A stretch of 64,000 nt of DNA from the NCBI GenBank assembly GCA_002746415.1, contig NVXD01000016.1, positions 266,015-330,014 on the forward strand, read 5' to 3'. A program made the translations under genes and the position numbers. Position 1 is the stretch's first letter. Each line of letters opens with the position of its first letter. The notes under the pieces are model-generated. The model made no database searches and was not told where the DNA came from. It was given only the letters and a program-made list of their open reading frames with translations. This DNA is from Flavobacteriaceae bacterium (GTDB lineage: Bacteria > Bacteroidota > Bacteroidia > Flavobacteriales > Flavobacteriaceae). Below, piece after piece: positions 17,116 to 25,642 of the stretch.

Positions 17116-17858
17116 TTGAAATTTTTGAGAAAATTATTGGTAAAAATGGGTTGGTCTTTGCTTTTTTGTTTGTTGGCTTTATTATGCTGCTCTCTTTTTG
17201 GCTTTCTAAATATATTACCAACAAACGCATTCCAGGTGTAGCCATAGCTGTTATCATTGGTTTGTCATTGGCATTTTTAGGTGATGAAAAAGGAATTTCT
17301 GATATCACCATTTTTTCAGGTATGGCATTGCTAGGTGGTTCAATGTTACGAGATTTTGCAGTTGTGGCCACAGCTATGGGCGCCGATATCAATAAAATAA
17401 AAAGTGCTGGTCTAGCAGGAGCCGTTTCATTGTTTGTTGGGGTGTTCTTTTCCTTTTTCCTAGGTGTTTTAATTGCTTACTTTATGGGATATACAGATGC
17501 TGAAAGCATTGCCACTATAGGTGCAGGAGCATGTACTTATATTGTTGGCCCTGTTACTGGAACTGCTTTAGGGGTAAGTTCTGATATTATTGCCATTAGC
17601 GTGGCTACTGGGGTTGTAAAGACTATTGTCGCTACTATAGGTACACCCCTAATTGCCAAATCTATTGGATTAAACAATCCTCATTCTGCAGTGGTTTTTG
17701 GTGGTTTAATTGGTACCACCAGTGGTGTTACAGCTGGTTTAGCGGCTACAGACCCTAAGTTAGTTCCTTATGGGGCGCTAACAGCTACATTTTATACAGG
17801 CTTAGGTTGTTTGCTTTGTCCGTCTCTATTTTATTTTATATTGAAATTAATTTTCTGA
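17112..17858 (+). CDS. madM: Malonate transporter large subunit MadM
   Basis: A 248-residue polytopic protein. The segments ITIFSGMALLGGSMLRDFAVVATAMGA, IATIGAGACTYIVGPVTGTALG and VFGGLIGTTSGVTAGLAATDP match MadM. Together with MadL it forms a sodium-coupled malonate importer, and the ligase upstream activates the imported malonate. An 8-bp inverted repeat (TATCCTTT/AAAGGATA, 17908-17926) about 50 bases downstream may end the transcript, though no T run follows. Confidence 0.9.
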   Translation: MIEIFEKIIGKNGLVFAFLFVGFIMLLSFWLSKYITNKRIPGVAIAVIIGLSLAFLGDEKGISDITIFSGMALLGGSMLRDFAVVATAMGADINKIKSAGLAGAVSLFVGVFFSFFLGVLIAYFMGYTDAESIATIGAGACTYIVGPVTGTALGVSSDIIAISVATGVVKTIVATIGTPLIAKSIGLNNPHSAVVFGGLIGTTSGVTAGLAATDPKLVPYGALTATFYTGLGCLLCPSLFYFILKLIF

Positions 17859-18010
17859 GGATAATGATTAAAATATAAGAGAACAAAAATTGTTTCTATT
17901 TTACCCTTATCCTTTAGGAAAGGATAAAAATTGTAAACTACTGGCGAACAATAAAATCAACATTTTTTTCTGTATTTTTGAACTAATTTTAAACGTACTA
18001 ACAATAAAAC

Positions 18011-19567
18011 ATGAAGCACATAACGCTACTACTTGCAGGACTAATTTTTTCATGCAATTCTTCACAGAAAACAGTTAAAAAATCTGGAGAGGAGGATAAG
18101 GAAACAGCCAACGCTACAACCTATGCCACAACCATTACACAAGAAGAGCTAAAAGAACATCTTTACATCTATGCGTCCGATGAATTTGAAGGTAGGGAGA
18201 CTGGGACGCCTGGACAGAAAAAAGCCGCTGAATATATTAAAGCTGCTTATGAGGAAATGAAAATTGTAGCCGCTAAAGAAGATGGGGATTATTTTCAAAA
18301 TGTTCCTCTAGAAATGAGCGGCCTGCCAACTGGTTCTATTAATATTGGTGACATCGAGTATTCCATAGGAGGAGATTTTGTGACTTTTTCCGCATCCAAT
18401 GGAACTCATAACATAATCTATGCAGGATATGGTATTGATGAAGATGGGTATTCTGATTATGCAGAATTGGATGTAAAAGGCAAACTAGTTTTAGTGAAAT
18501 TTGGAGAGCCTAAGAACACCGATGGTACATACACACTATCTGGAACAGATGAAACATCTGCTTGGAGCAATATGTCCGAATCCTATGGCAAACGATCAGA
18601 AGCAGCAACAGATAATGGTGCAGTAGGGATACTATATTATGATGAAGCAAATTTTGCTCGATATATGAAGTATTACGAATTTTCATTAAGGAATAATCGA
18701 GGAAGAATGACCTTAAAAAACGCTAATGGAAATTTTGCAAGTTTTATTATTAATGGAAACATTGCCAAGAAATTGGTAGCCGATATTGAGAAAGATAATA
18801 ATCCTAAAACAATAGCAACTCCAATCGTACTTAACATCACAAGCAATAATGAACAAGTCAGTTCAGAAAATGTAGTAGCATATATAGAAGGTTCAGAAAA
18901 ACCAAATGAATATTTAATCATATCTTCCCATTTAGACCATATTGGCATTACTGGAGAAGGAGATATTAATAATGGTGCAGATGACGATGGGTCTGGCACC
19001 GTGGCACTTTTGGAAATAGCAGAAGCATTTAAAAAAGCCAAAGATGAAGGCAATGGTCCCAAAAGGTCAGTTGTTTTTTTACATGTTACGGGTGAAGAAA
19101 AAGGATTATTTGGATCACAATATTATACAGATATTGAACCTATTTTTCCATTATCCCAAACCGTGGCAAATTTAAATATAGATATGATTGGACGTATCGA
19201 TCCAAAAAGAGAGGGTGATAGGAATTATATTTATTTGATTGGTTCAGATAAACTAAGTACTGATTTACACGAGCTTTCAGAAGAAGTAAATGAAAAATTT
19301 ATGCAAATAGAATTGGATTATACTTACAATGATGAAAACGACCCTAATCGTTTTTATTATAGAAGTGACCATTACAATTTCGCAAAAAATAATATTCCAA
19401 TCATTTTTTATTTCAACGGCACTCATGCTGATTATCATAAACCGACTGATACCCCTGATAAAATAAATTATGACTTGCTAGAAAATAGAACTAGGCTTGT
19501 CTTTTATACTGCTTGGGAAGTTGCAAATAGAGACCAAAAAGTTATAGTAGATAAAGCAATCAAATAG
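18011..19567 (+). CDS. M28-family metallopeptidase lipoprotein
   Basis: A 518-residue exopeptidase anchored as a lipoprotein (LLLAGLIFSC, Cys15). A PA-type insertion (about 125-285) precedes the M28 zinc domain. Zinc ligands are visible in SSHLDHIG (His), NNGADDDGSGTVALLEIA (bridging Asp), HVTGEEKGLFGSQYY (catalytic Glu pair), DMIGRIDP and near HADYHKPTDTPDKI (C-terminal His). It probably releases N-terminal amino acids from peptides at the cell surface or periplasm. A strong terminator follows. Confidence 0.9.
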   Translation: MKHITLLLAGLIFSCNSSQKTVKKSGEEDKETANATTYATTITQEELKEHLYIYASDEFEGRETGTPGQKKAAEYIKAAYEEMKIVAAKEDGDYFQNVPLEMSGLPTGSINIGDIEYSIGGDFVTFSASNGTHNIIYAGYGIDEDGYSDYAELDVKGKLVLVKFGEPKNTDGTYTLSGTDETSAWSNMSESYGKRSEAATDNGAVGILYYDEANFARYMKYYEFSLRNNRGRMTLKNANGNFASFIINGNIAKKLVADIEKDNNPKTIATPIVLNITSNNEQVSSENVVAYIEGSEKPNEYLIISSHLDHIGITGEGDINNGADDDGSGTVALLEIAEAFKKAKDEGNGPKRSVVFLHVTGEEKGLFGSQYYTDIEPIFPLSQTVANLNIDMIGRIDPKREGDRNYIYLIGSDKLSTDLHELSEEVNEKFMQIELDYTYNDENDPNRFYYRSDHYNFAKNNIPIIFYFNGTHADYHKPTDTPDKINYDLLENRTRLVFYTAWEVANRDQKVIVDKAIK

Positions 19568-19587
19568 GCCTATTTACATTAAAATTA

Positions 19588-19621
19588 ATACCCTGATTTT
19601 ATAAAGTCAGGGTATTTTTTT
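19588..19621 (+). terminator. Terminator of the M28 peptidase gene
   Basis: A 9-bp stem ATACCCTGA (19588-19596) with TCAGGGTAT (19607-19615), followed by T7. Confidence 0.92.
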
Positions 19622-19712
19622 ATGAATAAAATCAGCTAATAGCCCTAGTAATAATGACATATAAACAAAAAAATCCCATCAATAAAGACAGGATTTTTAA
19701 TTTGCTTTTTAG

Positions 19713-19787
19713 GGTGGAAGACCGGGTTCGAACCGGCGACCCTCGGTACCACAAACCGATGCTCTAACCAGCTGAGCTACAACCACC
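19713..19787 (-). tRNA. tRNA-His (anticodon GTG)
   Basis: Cloverleaf on the minus strand beginning GGTGGTTGTAGCTCAG, with the extra 5' G (G-1) opposite C73 that marks tRNA-His. The anticodon loop TTGTGGT gives GTG, and the T loop is TTCGAAC. The acceptor strands GTGGTTG and CTTCCAC pair at positions 1-4 and 7 but leave two U-U oppositions at 5-68 and 6-67. No CCA is encoded. Confidence 0.95.
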
Positions 19788-19902
19788 ATTTGTAAGCGAT
19801 GGCAAAGGTAATTTTTTTTACTCCATCTTTCAAAATAAAACCATCAAAAATTTACAGTAATCTATTTTCAATTGCTAACACATTATTATTTAGTATGAAT
19901 TA

Positions 19903-19957
19903 TCGATGAAATACACTTTTTGTGGGATAAAACACACAAAAAATGGTATTTCACAAC
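19903..19957. promoter_or_regulatory. Imperfect inverted repeat upstream of the TPR kinase gene
   Basis: TGAAATAC (19907-19914) followed by TTTTTGTG is mirrored by CACACAAAAAA and GTATTTCA (to 19953). The arms are about 20 bases with one offset, about 70 bases before the GTG start. It could be an operator or an RNA hairpin. No T tract follows it directly. Confidence 0.4.
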
Positions 19958-20024
19958 ATAAATTAGAAATGGGCTTTCTTAAAACATAATTTTAGGGGTA
20001 TAAAATATAACCAAACAGTTTTTA

Positions 20025-22106
20025 GTGATAACCTACATAATTTCTTTTATCAAACCTTTTAAAACATATGCTGTTCTTATAACAACAATACTCCTTATTG
20101 TTGGTCAAGGTTATTCCCAAACAAATGTTCGTGATAGTTTAAAAAACAGAATTGAAAACTATAGAAGCGAAAAGAGTTTTACTGTTAAGGATACTGCTTA
20201 TATAGATTTGCTCAACAAATTGGGAAACAAGTTAAGATATTATAAAGTTGATAGCCTACTTCTATTATCACAACAAGCCTTAAAATATAGTAGGGCCGCT
20301 AAATATGAAAGAGGTGAAAGCCAATCACTGGTGCTACTAGGTGATTTTTACTCGGATCAAGGAAAGCATTCCAAAGCAGTAAATCATTATCGGTCTGCAC
20401 TTGTTATTTCTAATAATATGGATTTTTCTGAGCTAACCATAAGAATACAAAACAATTTAGCAGGGCAATATGGCTATATGGGCGACTATGCCAAAGCCTT
20501 AAATGTATATTTAATCAGTATTGAATATGCAGAAAGGATTGGTGATATAGAAATGCTCTCTATCATGAATGAAAATATTGCCAGTTTATATGCCTCTCAA
20601 AAGGACTATAATCAATCATTGGTTTTTTATAAAAAGGTAAAAAAGATTAATGATGAAATAGGTAACGAGGTGTACTCAGCAGAAACAATGAGTAATATGG
20701 CCTCCACATACGCAGACATGGGAAACTTAGAGTATGCCATGTTCAATATAAATAAAAGTATCTCCATTTTTGAAAAGCATGACATTATAGATTGGCTTGC
20801 ATATGCATATGAAGTCAAGGGAAAAACATATCTCAAGCAAAAAAAATACAAATGGGCTCTTCATTGGTACAACCAAGGAGAAATGCTCCATGAAAAGATT
20901 GAGGATGATAGAGGTAAAATAGATTTAATCAATGGCATGGCTGAGGCTTACCACGGGTTAAAAAAAGATAGTATTTCTGAAATATATGCTTTGGAAGCTT
21001 TTCAGATATCAAACAGAATGCAGTTTAAAGAGGGTAAGAAAAAATGTGCCAAAACACTTTACCAAATAAATAAAAATAAAGAAGACTACGCTACTGCCAT
21101 AAAATATCTTGAAATATATCAATCATTATCAGATACATTATCAAGAAATGAAAATCAGAAAAGTCTAACTATGTTAAAGACCAAAATAGCCCATGACGTG
21201 CAAAAAGAAGCATTAATGGTCAGCAATAAAAAGGCTTTAGCAAAACAAAGAGGATATATCTATGGTGCAGGGATTATTTTATTGATTCTATGTTTAGTAA
21301 CATTTTTAATTTATAGAAATGAAAAGATTCAGAAAAAATTAAATGCAGAGCTTCAATCTAAAAAAATTGCACTTGAAAAAAGAGAAGAGGAACTAAGTGA
21401 AATAAATGAAACCAAGGATAAACTATTCTCTATTATTGGTCATGATTTAAGAGGGCCTATTGGTGCGCTTCAAGGACTCTTAAAAATGTATGTAGAGGGT
21501 GACGTAAAGAAAAGTGAATTCTTGTCTTTTATTCCAAGGTTACATGAGGATGTTAACCATATCTCCTTTACCTTGAACAATTTACTTTCATGGGGACAAA
21601 CTCAAATGAAAGGTACCATTACCAGACCTACCAAAATTTCTATAAAAACCATTGTTGCAGATAATATTAATCTTTTATCTAAGGGTGCAAACAACAAATC
21701 TATTAGAATTGTAAACAGAATACCAGAAAACACATTGGCATGGTCTGATAGCAATCAAATAGATATTGTAATCAGAAACCTCATTAGCAATGCGCTTAAG
21801 TTTACGCCTGAAAATGGAATGATAACCATTGAAGCCCAATCAAAAAAAGAAGACTGGTTGATTTCTGTAAAAGATACTGGTATAGGTATGGACAAAGAGA
21901 CACAGGAGAAATTATTTGAAAAAAGCTCCAATTTTACTACTCATGGAACCAACAATGAAAAAGGAACTGGTCTTGGTCTTTCCTTATGTAAGGAAATGAT
22001 TGAGAACAACAAAGGGACCATATGGGTAGACAGTATCATACGCAAAGGCACAAACTTCCACTTTACCCTTCCAAAAGCAGTCGATAACTTTAAAAAAGCA
22101 GTCTAA
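20025..22106 (+). CDS. TPR-containing sensor histidine kinase
   Basis: A 693-residue protein: signal/anchor (about 12-31), periplasmic tetratricopeptide repeats (about 60-380, for example KAVNHYRSALVISNNM and KALNVYLISIEYAERIGD), a membrane helix (about 407-428) and a coiled coil. A HisKA domain with H-box IIGHDLRGP (His473) and an ATPase domain with N-box NLISNALKFTP, DTGIGM and GTGLGLSLCKEMIE follow. No receiver domain and no adjacent response regulator are present, so its partner is elsewhere. The only usable start is GTG at 20025. This architecture is common in Flavobacteriia; the ligand is unknown. The gene ends convergently, overlapping the bshB1 stop by three bases. Confidence 0.9.
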   Translation: MITYIISFIKPFKTYAVLITTILLIVGQGYSQTNVRDSLKNRIENYRSEKSFTVKDTAYIDLLNKLGNKLRYYKVDSLLLLSQQALKYSRAAKYERGESQSLVLLGDFYSDQGKHSKAVNHYRSALVISNNMDFSELTIRIQNNLAGQYGYMGDYAKALNVYLISIEYAERIGDIEMLSIMNENIASLYASQKDYNQSLVFYKKVKKINDEIGNEVYSAETMSNMASTYADMGNLEYAMFNINKSISIFEKHDIIDWLAYAYEVKGKTYLKQKKYKWALHWYNQGEMLHEKIEDDRGKIDLINGMAEAYHGLKKDSISEIYALEAFQISNRMQFKEGKKKCAKTLYQINKNKEDYATAIKYLEIYQSLSDTLSRNENQKSLTMLKTKIAHDVQKEALMVSNKKALAKQRGYIYGAGIILLILCLVTFLIYRNEKIQKKLNAELQSKKIALEKREEELSEINETKDKLFSIIGHDLRGPIGALQGLLKMYVEGDVKKSEFLSFIPRLHEDVNHISFTLNNLLSWGQTQMKGTITRPTKISIKTIVADNINLLSKGANNKSIRIVNRIPENTLAWSDSNQIDIVIRNLISNALKFTPENGMITIEAQSKKEDWLISVKDTGIGMDKETQEKLFEKSSNFTTHGTNNEKGTGLGLSLCKEMIENNKGTIWVDSIIRKGTNFHFTLPKAVDNFKKAV

Positions 22107-22828
22107 AGTAGAAAATCTGAGAGACTATCTACTGCCACATATTTTTCAGTGGTAAACCCTTCTGCACATTCAACACCAATAAGCCTACCCAAGTCTCTAG
22201 CTCTGTAACTAACACTATCCACAAAATTCTTACTGCTAATAGGTGTTTCTGGAGCATCACTCTTAGGGTCATAAAATTGTGAGCTGTACGCCATAATGGA
22301 TTCAATTTTTTTATCAATGAACCCAGACACATCCACAACAAAATCTGGTTCAATATTTTTCCATTGGATATAATGGTACACTTGTTTTGGACGCCATGGT
22401 TTTTGCTTCTGGTCATCGCCTTCTAACTGAGTATCGATTTTTATCAATCCACTTAAAAAACAAGCATCACTTACCAAACTACTTCCTTTAGCATGGTCTA
22501 TATGCCTGTCATCTATTGCATTACACAACACAATTTCTGGTTGATACTTGCGAATCATTTTAATGACCGCCAATTGGTGCTCTTTATCATTTATAAAAAA
22601 TCCATCTGCAAATCCCAAGTTTTCCCTAACGACCACACCTAGGATTTTGGCTGCTTTTTTTGCTTCCTGATCCCTGAGTTCTGCTGATCCACGGGTACCA
22701 AGTTCTCCCCGAGTCAAATCCACAATTCCTACTTTTTTTCCTTTAGAGACTTCTTTGGCTATTGTTGCGCCTGCACCCAATTCTGCATCATCAGGATGCG
22801 CTCCAAAAACTAATATATCTAATTTCAT
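22103..22828 (-). CDS. bshB1: Bacillithiol biosynthesis deacetylase BshB1
   Basis: A 241-residue PIG-L/LmbE-fold zinc deacetylase. The N-terminal LDILVFGAHPDDAELGAGATI carries the HPDD metal motif; DLTRGELGTRGSAELR, DDRHIDH and the C-terminal SYRARDLGRLIGVECAEGF are specific to BshB1. It removes acetyl from GlcNAc-malate in bacillithiol synthesis. The ATG at 22828 starts exactly at the domain; the longer frame adds 12 unlikely residues. Confidence 0.93.
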   Translation of the reverse strand: MKLDILVFGAHPDDAELGAGATIAKEVSKGKKVGIVDLTRGELGTRGSAELRDQEAKKAAKILGVVVRENLGFADGFFINDKEHQLAVIKMIRKYQPEIVLCNAIDDRHIDHAKGSSLVSDACFLSGLIKIDTQLEGDDQKQKPWRPKQVYHYIQWKNIEPDFVVDVSGFIDKKIESIMAYSSQFYDPKSDAPETPISSKNFVDSVSYRARDLGRLIGVECAEGFTTEKYVAVDSLSDFLL

Positions 22829-22872
22829 TTTTATTATATTTTCACTAAAAAATCTTTGTCGCAATAACTATA

Positions 22873-24024
22873 TTATCTTACTCTTTTTAATGCTTGTTCA
22901 ATATCGACTATTAAATCTTTAGGCTCTTCAATTCCTACAGAAAAACGAATAAGTCCATCTGAAATACCTTGTTTCTCTCTCGCAATTTTATCCATTCTGG
23001 CATGCGAAGTTTCTACAGGCGAAACTACTGTACTCTCCACTCCCGCTAAACTCATAGAAGGCTTTATTAAACGCAATTCTTTTTGAAACTGCAACGCATC
23101 AATTTCTTTATCCAACTCAAAAGACATCATTCCACCAAAACCTTTCATTTGAGATTTGGCAAGATCATACTCTGGATGAGATGTTAAGCCAGGATAATAA
23201 ACCTTGGTAATAGCATCATGCACATTTAAAAACTGGGCCATTTCCATTGCATTTTCATTATGCTGTCTTACCCTGATTCCCATGGTTTTTATACTCCGCT
23301 CCAAAAGCCACACGGTGTAATCACTAAGGTTGCCACCTAAATTAATTGCCATTTCATAAACTTTTTCCATATGCTCCTTTGAAGCAGCCACAGCGCCTGC
23401 ACAAATATCTGAATGCCCACCCATATATTTTGTAGCACTGTGAAGCACAACATCAATTCCAAAATCAATGGGATTTTGATTCACCGGGCTTGCAAAAGTA
23501 TTGTCTATCATTGTGACCAATCCATTCTTTTTAGCCAATTTGGCAACAGCTTTCATATCTGTTATGGTTAACAAGGGATTAGAAGGTGTTTCAATATACA
23601 GCACCTTAGTGTTTTCTCTTATTTCACTTTCAAAATCAGAGGCATCCCATCCACTTGTAAAGGAATATGCTATGCCGAAGCGCTCAAAATGCTTAGTGAT
23701 AAGAGCATAGGTACCACCATAGAGGGTTTGTTGTAACACAACATGGTCTCCTGCATTTAAAAACCCCAGTAAGGCCGTACTGATAGCGGCCATACCACTG
23801 CTAAAAATCAAAGCGGATTCCGCATGCTCCAAAGCAGCTACTTTTTTACTTAGAGCTTCTTGATTTGGAGTATTGAATGTTCTAGGGTATCGTTTTACAT
23901 CAACATCCATAAAGGCATATGAGGTGCTCATATACAATGGTGAAATTGCACCTTTGCACTCCTTATCTTCTAAATCTCCTGCATGAGTACATAAAGTATT
24001 AAGCCCTTTTTTAGTATTATCCAT
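22873..24024 (-). CDS. Trans-sulfuration PLP enzyme (cystathionine gamma-synthase/lyase family)
   Basis: A 383-residue Cys/Met-metabolism PLP enzyme: SSGMAAISTALLG, LQQTLYGGTYAL, YIETPSNPLL, MIDNTFASP and the Schiff-base lysine in HSATKYMGGHSD. SLAGVESTVVSP lies near the C-terminus. Gamma-synthase, gamma-lyase and methionine gamma-lyase are not separated by what I can see. The ATG at 24024 fits the family N-terminus (KKGLNTLCTHAGD). It lies 44 bases upstream of bshB1 and downstream of the MATE gene on the same strand. A thiol-related pairing with bacillithiol synthesis is plausible. Confidence 0.88.
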   Translation of the reverse strand: MDNTKKGLNTLCTHAGDLEDKECKGAISPLYMSTSYAFMDVDVKRYPRTFNTPNQEALSKKVAALEHAESALIFSSGMAAISTALLGFLNAGDHVVLQQTLYGGTYALITKHFERFGIAYSFTSGWDASDFESEIRENTKVLYIETPSNPLLTITDMKAVAKLAKKNGLVTMIDNTFASPVNQNPIDFGIDVVLHSATKYMGGHSDICAGAVAASKEHMEKVYEMAINLGGNLSDYTVWLLERSIKTMGIRVRQHNENAMEMAQFLNVHDAITKVYYPGLTSHPEYDLAKSQMKGFGGMMSFELDKEIDALQFQKELRLIKPSMSLAGVESTVVSPVETSHARMDKIAREKQGISDGLIRFSVGIEEPKDLIVDIEQALKRVR

Positions 24025-24061
24025 AACATAAACTTTGCGAAACCTAAGGTACAAAAACCTC

Positions 24062-25468
24062 TTATACCTTAACCTTTTTCCAATCCCCCTTTTTAAACCA
24101 AAATATAGCCAGTACTGCCAGTAGTACTTCTGCTAAAGTGATGGCCCAAAACACACCAACGGCTCCAAAATCAAAAATAATGGCCACTGTATATGCAAAC
24201 GGTAGCTGAAACAGCCAAAAAGCAATAAAATTAATTTTTGTTGGTGTTTTTGTATCCCCAGACCCGTTAAAAGCTTGTGGCACCACCAATCCATAACCAT
24301 AGAAAACATAGCCTACTGCTACAACTTGCAAACACAGAGATCCATATTTTAATACATCTGGTGTTGTATTGAACCAACTTATAATGTCTTTGGCGAAAAA
24401 GAAATAAATTAAAGAAATGGCAAACATAAAATATGCATTGTATCTTCCTGTAATCCATACCGACTTCTCTGCCCGTTCTGGTTGTTTTGCTCCAAGGTTT
24501 TGTCCTACCAATGTTGCTGCGGCATTGCTCATTCCCCAAGCTGGCATTAAAGTAAACAAGATAACGCGTATGGCGATGGTATAACCTGCTAATACTTCAC
24601 TGCCAAATTCAGACATCATTCGCATTAAAAACACCCAACTACTAGTGCCAATTAAAAATTGTGCAATACCTCCAATTGATACTTTAATTAAGTTGGTCAT
24701 CACCTTGATATTCAAAACAATATCTTTAAAAGCGATTTTAATTCTACTCCAGCCAAAAAAGAGAATGGACAATTGGAACAAGACCGCTGTTCCTCTGCCT
24801 ATATTGGTTGCTATTGCGGCACCCATTACCCCATACTCTGGAATAGGTCCCCATCCAAAAATAAAAATGGGATCTAGAATAATATTAAGTCCATTGGAAA
24901 GAATCAAGGTCCACATAGCAATTGAAGCATTACCCGCTCCCCTAAAAATAGCGTTGATTAGAAATAGGAGTACAATAGTGATATTACCTCCTATTAATAA
25001 CTGTGTATAGCCATGACCCTCGTCAATCAGGTCTTGCTCTGCACCCATGAGTGCTAATATTTCCTCAGCATATAGAAAGCCAACAACTCCTATTACTACG
25101 GCTACAAGTACTCCTAGAAATATGGCTTGTACTGCAGATTTTTTTGCGCCTTCTACATCCTTCTCCCCTATTCTTCTAGCCACCAAAGCAGTGGCTGCCA
25201 TACTTAATCCAATTGCAATGGCATAGACCAAGGTTATTACGGATTCCGTGAGCCCAATTGTAGCGACAGCGTTGACGCTTACTCTAGAAACGTAAGCAAT
25301 ATCTACCAAAGCAAATATGGATTCCATCAACATTTCCAAAATCATGGGAACGGATAGCATAAAAATAGCCTTTCGGATACTGCCAGTTGTAAAATTGGTT
25401 TGTTTGCCTGTAACTGCGGCAATGAAATAATTAAAAAATTGTTTTATTGAAACCTTATTTTGTGTCAT
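24062..25468 (-). CDS. MATE-family multidrug/metabolite efflux transporter
   Basis: A 468-residue protein of about 12 helices in two homologous halves. FTTGSIRKAIFMLSVPMILEM begins the N lobe and SIGGIAQFLIGTSSW the second, with AWGMSNAAATLVGQNLGA matching the MATE signature. It exports cationic compounds using a Na+ or H+ gradient. It is separated from the trans-sulfuration gene by 37 bases. Substrate unknown. Confidence 0.9.
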   Translation of the reverse strand: MTQNKVSIKQFFNYFIAAVTGKQTNFTTGSIRKAIFMLSVPMILEMLMESIFALVDIAYVSRVSVNAVATIGLTESVITLVYAIAIGLSMAATALVARRIGEKDVEGAKKSAVQAIFLGVLVAVVIGVVGFLYAEEILALMGAEQDLIDEGHGYTQLLIGGNITIVLLFLINAIFRGAGNASIAMWTLILSNGLNIILDPIFIFGWGPIPEYGVMGAAIATNIGRGTAVLFQLSILFFGWSRIKIAFKDIVLNIKVMTNLIKVSIGGIAQFLIGTSSWVFLMRMMSEFGSEVLAGYTIAIRVILFTLMPAWGMSNAAATLVGQNLGAKQPERAEKSVWITGRYNAYFMFAISLIYFFFAKDIISWFNTTPDVLKYGSLCLQVVAVGYVFYGYGLVVPQAFNGSGDTKTPTKINFIAFWLFQLPFAYTVAIIFDFGAVGVFWAITLAEVLLAVLAIFWFKKGDWKKVKV

Positions 25469-25642
25469 TAGAATGAAATTATGTGTTGAAAAAAGAAGTA
25501 TAGATGTGCCTAACCAGGAAAGGAATTCCGGTTACATTCTGGTCTTGGTGACCGATATGACATCTATTGTTAACATAATTTCTAGTGCTTCATGATGAGA
25601 CAAAGATGGGATATTTTTTTTAATTGATAAAAAAAAGAAAAT

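Noticed and set aside
17908..17926. Rho-independent terminator of madM
   Set aside because: An 8-bp inverted repeat is present but no T run follows it, so I call it only a possible hairpin.
20025..22106. Hybrid histidine kinase with receiver domain
   Set aside because: The chain ends with the ATPase G2 box; no receiver residues follow.
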